NCBI GenBank assembly: GCA_022410635.1
Contig: JAJVDF010000002.1
Location: 7,505,738 to 7,569,737 of the forward strand
Length of the DNA: 64,000 nucleotides
Source: Tretioscincus oriximinensis
Lineage: Eukaryota; Chordata; Lepidosauria; Squamata; Gymnophthalmidae
Reading direction: 5' to 3'
Below, one piece after another: positions 34,195 through 45,400 of this stretch. The notes beneath the pieces were generated by a model. It was not told the origin of the DNA and did no database searches. It was given only the letters and a program-made list of their open reading frames with translations. The position numbers and the translations under genes are program-made. Every line of letters begins with the position of its first letter. The stretch's first letter is position 1.

Positions 34195-37100
34195 TATTCA
34201 AGCNAAAAGCTGTAATGGGCAAACTGTGGTTTCTCACAAATATACGGGGCCAAACTTGCACCGGAGAAGAGGCTATAAATACCTGTATGCAAATGCCAGA
34301 AGCCTTCGGGAAAAAATAGGGGAGTTGGAAGGCTTAGTGAACAATAATAATGTCAATATTATTGGCATAACTGAAACCNGGTGGGCAGAAGAAAACCAAT
34401 GGGATACAGTAATCCCAGGTTACAAACTATACACAAAAGATAAAGATCGAATCATATTAACTGGAATTTCCAGGTAAAACAGACCCATCCACAGAAGCAC
34501 TGTGGATAACATTATCAGATCAGAAAGCATGTTTAATATTGGGAGTATTATACCATCCTCGTAACCAAACACCTGAAAGCGATACTCATATGAAACATGA
34601 GGTCACTGAAGCTTCCAAAAAGGGAAGTCTCCAAAAAGGGAGACTTCAACTATCCACACATTGACTCGGCAAACTCTTGTTCAACTCATGAAAAAGAAAT
34701 AAAATTNTTACACATGCTAACTGATTGCTTCCTAGAGCAGGTGGTTTTAGAAGCAACCAGTGGCAAGGGAATTCTGGATTTAGTCCTAAGTAATGAACAG
34801 GACCTGATACAAGATGCAACTGTAACTGATTCCATAGGAAACAATGAGCACAATAGAATAACTTTCAACTTGAACGAGGATAGAAAATTGTCAAGTAGGT
34901 CTAATAAAGAAGCCTTCAACTTTCGCAAAGGAAATTTTCCCAAAATGAGGGAAATGGTAAAAAGAAAATTAAAAGGAAAAGTGAGAAAAGTCCAGTCCCT
35001 TCAAAAAGCATGGGAACTGTTTACAAATACAATATTAGAAGCTCAAATAAAATGCATTCCCAAGAGAAGAAAGGGTTCCGCCAAGTCCAAGAAGACACTC
35101 ATATGGCTCACCACTGCAGTAAGGGAAGTTATTAGAATGAAGAGAATCTCATTTAAAAATTTGGAAGGCTTATCCTAGTGAGGAGAATAGAAGGGAGCAC
35201 AAACTATGGCAAACCAAATGCAAAGTGGTAGTCAGGGATGCATAGAAAAGCTTTGAGGAGCACATTGCAAAGAATATTAAAATAAATAATAAAAACTTCT
35301 TTAAATACATCAGAATACTTTAAATAAGAATACTACCAGGAAAGCAGTCAGAACACTAGATAGCAATGGATAAAAGAGCATAATCAAGGAGNACATGGAG
35401 ATTGCAAAGAGGTTAAATGAATTTTTTCCTTCAGTTTTCACTGAAGAAGGCAGAGGGTATTTACCCGCAACAGATTTAGTCTTCTCAGGAAGAACACCAG
35501 AGGAATTAAACGAGATAGAGATAACAAGAGAGGAGGTCCTTGCTAACCTAAATGAGATGAACATTAATAAATCCTCAGGGCCAGATTTCAAGAATTCTTA
35601 AAGAACTCAAATGTGATCTTTTGAGTTCTTTGCAATCTCCATGTTCTCCTTGATTATGCTCTTTTATCCATTGCTATCTAGTGTTCTGACTGCTTTCCTG
35701 GTAGTATTCTTATTTAAAGTATTCTGATGTATTTAAAGAAGTGGACCTTCTAACCAAACTATTTAATCTTTCCTTAAGATCAGGCATAGTACCAGTAGAC
35801 AGGAAGGATTCAAAAAAAGATCCTGGGGTGATCCTGAAAATTAGAGACACATCAGTTTAACATCAGTTCCAGGTAAAGTGTTGGAAACTATAATTAAAGA
35901 CAAAATTACTAACCATATGTAGAAGCACACATTGCTGAATGAAACACAGCATGCCTTCTGCAAAGGTAAATCATACCCTTACTAACTTGCTAGAATTCTT
36001 TGAGAGCGTTAACAANCATGTAGATAAAGGGGAGCCAGTTGATATTGTCTAACTAGGTTTTCAGAAGACTTCTGATAAAGTCCCTCATCAAAGGCTTCTA
36101 AAAAAGCTCCACACTCATGGTATAAGAGGACAGACTTTGAACTGGATTGGAAACTGGCTAAAAAATAGAAAACAGTGGATAGTAATAAATGGACAGTTTT
36201 TTGAGTGGAAAGAGGTAAGAAGTGGGGTACCTCAGGGGTTTGTACTGGGACCTTTGCTTTTCAATATATTCATAATCGATATGGATGTCGAGGTAAATAG
36301 CAAAGTAGCCAAGTTCGCTGATGACACTACACTATTCTGGGTAGTGAAAACAGAAAATGACTGTAAGGCACTCTGGAGTGATCTATTGAAATTGGGTGTG
36401 TGGGCATCAAAGTGGCAAATGCACTTCAATTTAAGCAAGTGCAAGGTCATGCGCATTGGGGCAAAGAACCCCAACTACTCCTACCACCTGATGGGAAACA
36501 AGCCTTCTGTAACCAAGCAAGAAAAGGATCTTGGGATGTTGGTGGACAATTCAATGAAGATATCAACCCAGTGTACAGAAGCAGCAAAAAAGGCAAAATC
36601 CATATTGGGGATAATTAGGAAAGGAATCGAAAATAAGTTAGCAAATGTTGTTTTGCCTCTTTATAAATCTGTGGTGAGGCCACATTTGGATACTGTGTTC
36701 AGTTCTGGTCACCACATCTCAAGTGGGATATTGTGGAACTAGAGAAGGTGCAGAATGATCAAGGGTCTGGAGCACCTCCCTTATGAGGNCAGTCTGCAAC
36801 GTCTGGGCCTCTTCAGCCTTGAAAGGCAACGTTTGAGAGGTGATCTGATTGAAGTGTACAAAATCATGCATGGGATGGATAGGGTGAATAGAGAAAAAAT
36901 GTTTTCTCTATCACACAACACTAGGACCAGAGGGCACTCTTTGAAACTGATGGACGGAAAGGTGAGAACAGACAAAGAAAAGTATTTTTTCACCTGGGGG
37001 TCATCGGCCTGTGGAATTTACTTCCTTAAGAGATAGTGGTAGCTAACAGCTTGAATAGCTTCAAGACAGAATTTGACAGGTTCATGGACACCAAGGATAT

Positions 37101-37313
37101 AAATGGGTACTAGGATGGATGTCTGGATGATGCCTCTGGGATGGAGCAACAGGCATGAATCCTGAAATGCCATTTGCAGGGAGTCATGAAAGCATATTTT
37201 GCTTTCCTCTGTTCAGACTGCCCAGGTGCATCTGGTGGGCCTCTGTGTGAGACAGAAGGCTGGACTAGATGGGCTGTGGCCTGATCCAGTATGGCTCTTC
37301 TTATGGTCTTATG
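34195..37313 (+). mobile_element. Longest CR1-clade LINE copy, endonuclease to 3' end, with inverted duplication
   Basis: Encodes endonuclease pieces (YLYANARSLREKIGELEGLV, IIGITET; GDFNYPHIDSANSC at 34636), linker (NFRKGNFPKMREMVKRKLKGK), RLNEFFPSVFTEE and NKSSGPDF (35400-35595), then RT blocks including [26 protein letters not shown] and an intact FADDTTLF box (about 36318), and the C-terminal region to the 3' end GGCTCTTCTTATGG. Stops, shifts and a 116-bp inverted copy (35627-35742) make it inactive. It lies in the proposed first intron of the serpin gene. Confidence 0.85.
35295..35742. repeat. 116-bp perfect inverted repeat inside the CR1 copy
   Basis: 35295-35410 and 35627-35742 are reverse complements at every position except one N, with a 216-bp spacer. 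The second arm interrupts the expected LINE order (GTGATCTT then GTGGACCTT), so it is the inserted arm. Confidence 0.9.
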
Positions 37314-37374
37314 TAATAAATAATCACTTTTGAAAGTGCCTTAATTGATTAGGAGATTCCACTGAACACACTGT

Positions 37375-37523
37375 GGCTGCATCCTCCCATCACTGATTTA
37401 TTTCACTTTAGTTGGATATTCCACAAGAAAGCATTGTGGGGACGGATTTATTCCAGAATATCCATGCTTTATTGTGGAATATCCATTTATAGTGGAATAA
37501 ATAAGGGATGTGAGGGTGCAGCC
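37375..37523. mobile_element. Short DNA element with about 28-bp inverted termini
   Basis: Left GGCTGCATCCTCCCATCAC, right TGAGGGTGCAGCC preceded by AAATAAGGGATG. Inside, GGATATTCCACAA and TTGTGGAATATCC form a second inverted pair. CACTGTGG/CAGAGTGG flank it as a possible, imperfect duplication. Confidence 0.65.
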
Positions 37524-37871
37524 TCAGAGTGGATCCAAATGGGTGACAGAGTAAGCATAGCAAAGGTCCTAGCAGGTATGTGAATTGATTCTAGTAGTGG
37601 CCGTGGGCATGGAGCACATCTCAGGGGGCATGAAATTATTTCTCACTCATTTACCATCAAGGTGAAATGAGTAGCCCTGATTGGCTCTGCATGGTACACA
37701 CTGCTATTTTGGGAGATGCTGGAAATGATCAACTCTCAAGGCTATTTCTGGCATGTCCCAAAATAAAACAGTGTTTTTAATCTATGAAAAATTGTTCCAT
37801 ATCTTAAATGGTGAGTTCAGAAATTTGGGTCCTGTCCATAAAGTATTGCAACCCACTGTTGTGGGGATGAT

Positions 37872-37943
37872 TATCTATCTATCTATCTATCCATCCGTCC
37901 ATCCGTCCATCCGTCCGCCCCTCCCTCCATACATACATACATT
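37872..37943. repeat. (CTAT)n (CCGTCCAT)n tetranucleotide array
   Basis: Tetranucleotide repeats changing from CTAT to CCAT/CCGT and then CATA. Confidence 0.9.
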
Positions 37944-38178
37944 CATAAGATCTCGGGGCAACTGACAACAAAAACAGTATTCAAGAATAAACATGTTAAA
38001 AACATGGGAAGAGGAAATTGCAGAATCCTTTTCATATCCCCCATCACAGCCTCTGCCAAACAGCGGAAGACAATCCCAGGGAAATTGTGGACTCTTACTT
38101 TTTTCTATTGTTTTGTCCTGAAAAGGATGTTTTGGTAAAAATATCCATCCTTTAGTAGGAAACAACCACCCATTTCCC

Positions 38179-38408
38179 TGTTATTATTATTATTACTATT
38201 ACTATTACTATTACTATTACTATTACTATTACTATTACTATTATTTATTACTATTACTATTATTTATTACTATTATTGCTATTATTATTATTACTATTAT
38301 CATCATCATCATCATCATTATCATTATTATTATTATTATTGCTTTGTTGTTGTTGTTACTATTACTATTACTATTATTAACAACGACAATGACGACAACA
38401 ACAACAAC
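38179..38408. repeat. Compound trinucleotide and hexanucleotide microsatellite
   Basis: ATT, ACTATT, ATC and GTT blocks. It ends in the inverted copy of the 17233-17395 unit. Confidence 0.95.
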
Positions 38409-38551
38409 CAAATGAAACCATATATATAAAAATATTAATCACCATCCACTTAGAGATGGCTTAGAGGCAATATGAACTCTTAATAGAGTAAGGCTGTGTC
38501 CCCACAAAGGATTTTTACTGAGATGGTACTTCCATCAAGCTGAATTCTCCC
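38380..38551 (-). repeat. Interspersed unit with attached microsatellite, copy 2
   Basis: Reverse complement of 17233-17395; the trinucleotide array lies on the same side relative to the unit. Confidence 0.8.
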
Positions 38552-38904
38552 TGCTCTTTATGTACAATTCTTTTGCAAGAGCATCAATTCCATGAGGAGA
38601 TGACAAGCAATGCTGCCTAATAGAAAACCAAGTGACAGCACCAGATTTTTCATGATGCCTATATCGTACATTTCCAGTAGACTGTCTTGTGAATGGATTG
38701 AGTTTGCCTTGGATATGTGTGGCGATCCCAATTTAGCCTTGGGAAAATCATGATTTTCAACTACATCTGGGGGCGTCTACAATGATGTCAAATCCAAATA
38801 ATATATAATATTTGTATATAATTGTTAAACAGATTCATTTTTTCTTTATTGATTTTTTTATTCAATTGTGTCTTATTCTTGTTGACCTCGTGAACCATAA
38901 CACA

Positions 38905-39015
38905 CTACCAGTTTGATATAATACTGAGAGTGTTGGATTCTTATCTGGTAACCTCCTGGTTCAATTCCACACTCCTCCATGAAACAAGCTGGATGACCTT
39001 GGGTCAGTCATGGGT
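38905..39015 (+). mobile_element. tRNA-derived SINE, type 2, head only
   Basis: CCAGTTTGATATAATACTGAG, CTCCTGGTTCAATTCCACAC and GACCTTGGGTCAGTCATGG; the remainder is lost. Confidence 0.6.
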
Positions 39016-39772
39016 CCCATCTCCACATACCTTATCTGTTGTGGTTGATGTGCCCTCACCTTCGGCCCACCCCACAAAATGGTGGGCCATCAGTGGAAGT
39101 TATGTGGAATGGCACTTTTTCTGCATATTGGAGTTGTGGGGAAAGGCCAATTCCATGGCAGGTGTCTCCAGGGGTCCCTTCCAAGGCACCCGTGGAGACA
39201 CTGCAAAAGCCTGCCACACTGCTGGATCAAGACCTCGCTGCAAAATCATATAAGTTTTCAATCCAGCAGCCAACGAGGGAGACTGTGCTCACATGGCCAC
39301 TGCACATTGAGGAACCATTCATGGGGACTTGATGCAGTGCCTTGACTGTGCTGGAAGAGGTATGTGGGGGTGTGGCCACAGCTCTTTGCAACACTCTCAG
39401 ACATGCTACTTCACAGGGCGCCTGCAATGATGCAAAATGTTACAAGAATCTCATATGTATTCAAGATTCTTGGGTCGTTTCAGGAGCTATATGAGGGTGA
39501 AATGTCAGGATCCAAGTTTCTCCCTCCTTCTCTGCCCCGTCCACTTCCTGGTGCTTTGTATCTGGCCCTGCCCCTTTTTTGGTCACATGACTACCAGCTA
39601 CACCATTTTTCTGGTCACATTTTTTCTGGCCACACCCNTTTCTTGGTAACATGTGAGTCATCTTGTGACCCAAAAGGGCCAGTAGTCATGTGACCAAAAA
39701 AAGGGTGGTGCCAGAAGACATATGACATACAGTTTTATTAACACAAACAGTTTTATTAACGTTTACATTAGG

Positions 39773-40210
39773 CTAGGGTTGCCATATTTTGGCAGCCCAG
39801 AACTGGGACGGGGTGCGTGGGGGTGCACACACATGTGCACACACGTGCATAGACACACATGCACACACACACAGTCGCTTGTGGTAAGACAGGTAGAACA
39901 GAGCCACACAAAAGCTCTGTTCGCCTGTCAAAAAACCCAGGCGTTTTTCCTCTGCTGGAGGCGAATTGGCGCGCTTTGCCTGACAGCAGGCACGAAACCC
40001 CGCCTCCAGCAGGACCCTGGAAAGCATTGCTTGGGCTGCAGCCATCAGCCCTGACGGCTCCTTTGCCTTTAAAATCCTGGACATTTACATTCCCTGATGC
40101 AGCATCGGGGTATGTAAAAATCTGGGATTTTCTCTTAAAACCCAGAGGGGACAATATTTTAGTCCCCAAAGTCAGGATTGTCCCGCCCCCCCAGGCTGTA
40201 TGGCAACCTT
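39773..40210. mobile_element. hAT-like element, AGGGTTGCCATA family, copy 1
   Basis: Termini CTAGGGTTGCCATA and TATGGCAACCTT; flanked by ACATTAGG at 39765-39772 and 40211-40218. Contains a (CA)n-rich block and a GC-rich middle with a CCCGCC motif. The open frames here are not conserved proteins. The same family is at 61277-61662. Confidence 0.8.
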
Positions 40211-40446
40211 ACATTAGGCATTTATCATTTCAAATTTCTTTTTTCCCTAGCAATTATGTGTTAACCAAGTAGAGGTGATTTAATAATGAATCATTTCACT
40301 ATGTTTGGTTGACACAATTATTTACTCTTTATGTAACCTGTAGTAAATCTTTTCTGGCAGGAAGACGCTTTGCTGACATAAAGGAAACTCACTACTCGCA
40401 AGGGCCTGAATATTGGTGAGGGAGAATAAAGCTCATTTTTCATCCT

Positions 40447-40600
40447 CTAAGGTCCTTTTTGCACCAGAACATAGTCTGGATTATATTCCGGAATAGAAAC
40501 ATGTCATCTTCATGCTGGTATAGACAAGGAAAGAAGTGGTGTCTATTGTGGACTACACTAATGGAGTAAAACCAAGTGAAAAAATGCCTTATTGTGTCTT
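40447..40600. mobile_element. Degraded palindromic DNA element
   Basis: Shares TATATTCCGGAATAG, TGTCATCTTCATGCTGGTATAGAC and the general plan with the palindromic element at 26366-26543. Ends are not clear. Confidence 0.4.
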
Positions 40601-40752
40601 AGGCTGCCATCACAAGTGAGCTATTCAATAGTCCTTACTCCTTAAGGACAGGACTGAAAAATCATAAAATCAGATTTTTGGACAGATTTTTCTGATTTTC
40701 AGTCCTGTTCTTCACGGCTGAAAATAGTTGAATAGCACACTTGTGACCACAG
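40601..40752. mobile_element. Fold-back DNA element
   Basis: Left AGGCTGCCATCACAAGTG and right CACTTGTGACCACAGC are inverted; the similarity continues inward (GCTATTCAA..., GGACAGGACTGAAAA...) so nearly the whole 150 bp folds on itself. Non-coding. Confidence 0.65.
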
Positions 40753-41069
40753 CAGTGATGGGAAATTTTCCATCCCAGAAATTCGAATCTGGGGGGAGGG
40801 GGGAGAAATTCTTGCCTGGACAGGATTTGTCACTTCCGGTCCTGCCCTTTCTGGGTCATTTTACTTCCAGCCCTGGCCCTTTTTTGGTTACATGATTACT
40901 TCCATGTGACCAAAAAGGGGTGGGGCTGGAAGTCACATGACCCAAAAATGTCTGAACCCGGAAACAAGGTACCAGGAAGTGGGTTGGGCGTACGGGGAGG
41001 GAGAAACTCGGATCTTGGAGTTTCTCCCTTGCATAGGCCCCTTGATTCTCCAGCCATTTTCCATCACTG
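40753..41069. mobile_element. Short hAT element, CAGTGATGG family
   Basis: 317 bp with termini CAGTGATGGGAAA and TTTTCCATCACTG, flanked by GACCACAG (40745-40752) and GACCACAC (41070-41077), 7 of 8 matching. Internally it has facing blocks around TCACATGACC/GGTTACATGA. It entered the right end of the fold-back element at 40601. Confidence 0.8.
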
Positions 41070-41708
41070 GACCACACTGGACCTCTTCTCCAATCTATTG
41101 CTGACTGCTGCAAATTGCCCTGGTGGTTTTAAATATGGCCTGATGCTTCAGCATTGGCTATCACCAGGTACACTGGCATGGTCTGCAGCTAGACAGAAAA
41201 AGAGGATCGAATTGCTTGAAAGTAGGAGGAACAGGCTATGGCTGTCTACAGAGAAAGATCATTCTGTGCCTCTCATTCATCAGGCCGCTTTCTCTCCCTA
41301 GTTTGGGCCTAGACTGGAAATTTCATTTTGAACTATAGTTTCCATAATGTTTACTCTCACTACTGATCATAATTAAGTTCAATGAAAATTGTTTTAAAAA
41401 AATAGCGGGGGACAACATTTTTTCCAAACTTTGAATGATACATGAATGTCTGACAAAATTACTATTGAAAGGGTAATGCAATTCTTGGTGGGACTTCATT
41501 TAAATGTCTTCCATTCTTCAGAACTTGGATAAAAATCATACAATAAATCCATACAATTGTTAAGTGTGCCTCTTCTTTGACAATAGTAAGTAGAGACATG
41601 GCCAGTGATAAAGGCTACTACATATTCATTATGTAAAAGCAAAGCACTTGATTGGCTTCCTTCTTCTAATGGAAAGGATTAATGAAACACATTTTCTTAT
41701 CTTTCATG

Positions 41709-41724
41709 TTTCTTAGGAATAAAA
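41709..41724 (+). promoter_or_regulatory. Splice acceptor and short 5' leader of the serpin coding exon
   Basis: The pyrimidine-rich TTCATGTTTCTTAG followed by GAATAAAA and ATG shows that translation starts a few bases inside an internal exon. An upstream non-coding exon is therefore expected. Confidence 0.7.
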
Positions 41725-42406
41725 ATGAAAAGCATTTTTTGCCTTCTCTTTTTAATTGTTGGGATCTTTGCCAACAATCTTTACCAACCCAGCAACAACA
41801 ATTGTAATGATTTGCAGAATAATCCAACCCCCTGTATGAACCATGATGATCAGCCTAGAGGAAGAGGTGAGGAGATGCCTAGTGCCATCCTAGTCAACAG
41901 CAATTCTGCTTTTGCTTTCAAGTTCTTCAGGCAGATCTCTTCTAATCATGAGTTGCGAGTCAATTCAGACAAGAAGAATGTTGTCTTCTCTCCAATGTGT
42001 ATCTCATCTGCCTTTGCCATGCTGGCTTTGGGTGCCAGGGCAAACACTTTAGACCAGATCCTTAAAGGTCTTGACTTCAAGCCATCAGAGATTCCAGAAA
42101 GGATGATACACCAAGGTTTCCATGACCTCATCTACAAGCTAGACAATGGTAATACAGGCTTCCAAGTGGAAATGGGGAATTGTCTGTTTTTACAAAACAA
42201 GTTACATCCACAAGAACAATTCTTAAATGCACTGAGGAATATTTATGGAGGAGACATCTACATGGAGAATTTTAAGAATACCGTAGAAACAGAAAAACGC
42301 ATTAATAATTATGTTGAGAGGAAAACCCACGGGAAGATTTCCAAGCTTGTTGATGGAGTTGATCCAGTTACTGAAATATTATTGGTTAGTTATATTTACA
42401 TGAAAG
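41725..42406 (+). CDS. SERPINA1-like: Serpin coding exon 2 (signal peptide to strand 3A)
   Basis: The ATG at 41725 follows an acceptor (pyrimidine-rich tract ending TTCTTAG at 41716) by eight bases, matching the SERPINA plan in which the first coding exon is exon 2. It encodes residues 1-227 and the first base of codon 228, ending AAAG|GTAAGA. Visible serpin landmarks are the VFSPMCIS segment (antitrypsin S53-S56 region, with Cys92 in place of Ser56), AFAMLALGA, and LVSYIYMK, where Ser222 replaces the conserved Asn186. The open frame continues past the donor into the intron, so the true end is the splice site. Cys27 and Cys37 lie in the N-terminal extension. Confidence 0.93.
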
Positions 42407-45400
42407 GTAAGAGATGTTTATTTATTCCCTTTGTAACTCATAAGAACATAAGAACATAAGAAGAGCCATACTGGATCAGGCCACAGCCCATCCAGCATTC
42501 TGTGTCACACAGAGGCCCACCAGATGCACCTGGGCAGTCCAAACAGAGGAAAGCAAAATATGCTGTTCATGACTCCCTGCAAATGGTATTTCAAGAGTCC
42601 TGCCTGTTGCTCCATCCCGGAGGCTACATCCAGACAACTATCTTAGTATCCATTTATACCCTTAGTGTCCATAAACCTGTCTATTCCTGTCTTGAAACTA
42701 TCCAAGCTGTTAGCTACCACTACCTNTTCAGGAAGTAAATTCCACAAATGCTTCATAGCCTCTTTGAGTCAGACTGAAAGCCAGCCCTGATCATAATGAT
42801 TGCATGTCACTGGATATTCAAGAAGTGCTTGAAGGTGATGAACACATGAAGGGGGGGAAGTGTAAGAAAGCCACTGCTGCATACCTTTGCTGGTGCACGC
42901 TGATGAGAAGACAAACTGATGTGCGCATGCCCACTCAGATGCGCTTCTGCAGTCCTTTGGCTGGTGTGTTCTGCGCCGCTCATTTTCTCTCACGAGGGTG
43001 AACACATGACAAACATCTGTCCTTCACTATGCAGTTGGAAAATATCTGTGAAAGAAAATTCCTCTCCTTTTGCAGATCTTTTCCAACTGCACAGCGAACA
43101 CTAATGAATCCTCCATTTGGCCATGGGGCTCAAAAAGGGAACCTAAAGCAAAGAATAGAGGGACAAGTGATTATTTAATGAACCTTTCCATTAAAACAGA
43201 ATAAAGCTCACCACAGTTCATTTATACTGGGACTTATTCCCAATTATATCCCAGTAAAGGAGGTTGCTTTAGTCTCCACCAGCATGTGGAGGCCAGGAAC
43301 CTATTCCATGATATAATTCCAAATAAGGCCTATTGCAGAAAGGATTAAAGAAAAATAAAGCAAAGATTTTCTATAAAAACAAAATACAGAGAAAGAAAGA
43401 ATGAATTGAGCAATTCAAGTTAATTTTAGTTTGTGGGCAGCTATGTAAATATCATAAATATCCTAGATATAATTATGGGTTAGCATTATATTAAATACAC
43501 ATATCAATACAAGAATTCTGTAGTATAGCTTTGGGTCCCAAATAATTACATTCTAAGTCTACCCAGTGTTTTGTGAATAAAAAAAAAATCAGAGAGTATC
43601 AGTAGCTTCAATGGTTTTCTTAAAATTTTTGAAATCCACTGATTCTTTCTTTCTTCTGAAAGCCAAATGGAAGAAGCCTTTTGATCCAAAGCACACTGAG
43701 ATGCAGGACTTCTACGTAGATCCTTACACTGTCGTGAAAGTGCCAATGATGTTCCAGATGGGCATGTTTGAAGTTGGCCGTGATAATGAACGGTCTTGCA
43801 CAATTTTGAAACTCCCCTACGAAGGACAAGGTGCTGCATATTTTATCCTACCTGACAGAGAACAATTGGACACACTTGCTGCCAGCATGTCACCTGAAGT
43901 TCTGCAGTCCTGGCAAAAAATTATATCAAGAAGGTAAGCCATTAAAGCTTCCCGCAGTCATTGATTTCAGAGAAATAACCGTGTTAGAGTGCAGACACAC
44001 GAAGGGGAAAAAACAATGATTGTATTAGGTTGTGAAAGAAATCGCTCACTGCCATTTTATTTATTTTATTTATTTATTTATTTGTATTTATATCCCGCCC
44101 TATACCCGAAGGTCTCAGGGCGGCCTACCATAGGGTGGCGCACATAGATTTTGTTGCTTTCTTCACAACAGACACCCTGTGGAGTAGGTGGGGCTGAGAG
44201 AGTTCAAAGAACTGTGACTGGCCCAAGGTCACCCAGCTGGTTTCGTGGAGGAGTGGGGAATCGAACCAGGAGACTACCAGATAAGAGTGACACACTCTAA
44301 CCACTACACCAAACTGGCTCATGCCACACTTACCTTCTCCCAGTCTCAAATAAACCTTTAACAGAACAGAGATGAACTATCTGGGTCATAGAGCTCAGTA
44401 ACATCCTGGCTATTGAACTCTGTGATCTTGTAATCCTGAGTATGTTCAATGGGGTCCACGAGGAAGTGTATGAGGATCTCTTTCCATTTTGCTATCATGT
44501 TGGAAAATAGAAGCAATCAAGAAATTGCTGATTCTCACCCTGCTCATGACTCCCTGCAAATGGTATTTCAGGAGTCCTGCCTGTTGCTCCATCCTGGAGG
44601 CAACATCCAAACATCCATCCTAGTATCCATTTACAGCCTTGGTGTCCATAAACCTGTCTAGTCCTGTCTTGAAACTATCCAAGCTGTTAGCTACCTCTAC
44701 CTCTTCAGGAAGCAAATTCCACAGGCTGATGGAAGGAAGAGGATCATCATGCTAGGGAAGAGGTAAGTGGCTGCACCCCTAATTCAGAAAGTCCAGTAAG
44801 GGGGCTACAAGCACTTGCAGACTAAGCGGACTCTTTCTGTTACTCTGCAAGTGCTACTAGCCCCCTTGCTGGACATTTAATTTACCCTAACCCTCAACAA
44901 ACATTTGAAAAACCAACACAAATGCAGCATAGAGTTAGTAGTGTGTGGACATTAGTATTCTTATTCAAGTTCTAATTTTCATTNAAAGTCATTAAGAAAG
45001 TATTTTCTGGCATTTAATGTGGTCTAGAACCTTTATTGTGTGTGGTTACTGCCACCTCTAAGCTGCATTTAATTCACTTCTTGTTTATGTGTCTGGATAC
45101 AGTCATAATTGTTGTCACCAAGTGCTGCCAGGAATTCTTCATGCAAAGTTTACACCCTTTTATACTCCCTCTCCTTGTTCCATTTGTCTGTGAAGACAGA
45201 TAGCAATTAATGATACACTTTGCCTTCAATTAGGAAACTAAAATATATACACTAAATAAAGTTTATCTACTGGCTCTTCACCAAACATTATGAAAAAGCC
45301 CTGGTTTAGCCATTCAAAGTGCTTAAAAATGCTTTACGATTATGAGATTATCTCTCCTGCACCAAGTAATTGTCTGCCTGATTAGGTGGTTTAATGATTT

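Larger units (their letters stand above)
42407..43662 (+). other. Serpin intron 2
   Basis: Holds a CR1 3' end on the - strand (about 42440-42750) starting some 35 bases after the donor, a 19-base hairpin (TGCAGTTGG... at 43030, mate ending near 43093) and an old fragment of the palindromic DNA-element family seen at 26366 (about 43200-43340). No other coding signal. Confidence 0.75.

Noticed and set aside
38179..38345. CRISPR-like or satellite array
   Set aside because: Simple ATT/ACTATT repeats without spacers; the genome is vertebrate.
39768..40272. Three overlapping frames over 100 codons
   Set aside because: All lie across a TSD-defined non-autonomous hAT on both strands; no domain is recognisable.
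42407..42459. Extension of the serpin frame past 42406
   Set aside because: It reads through a good GTAAGA donor into the intron; the exon 3 phase requires splicing at 42406.
44228..44330. Functional tRNA gene on the - strand
   Set aside because: A- and B-box-like sequences are present but no cloverleaf or anticodon arm forms; it is a SINE head.
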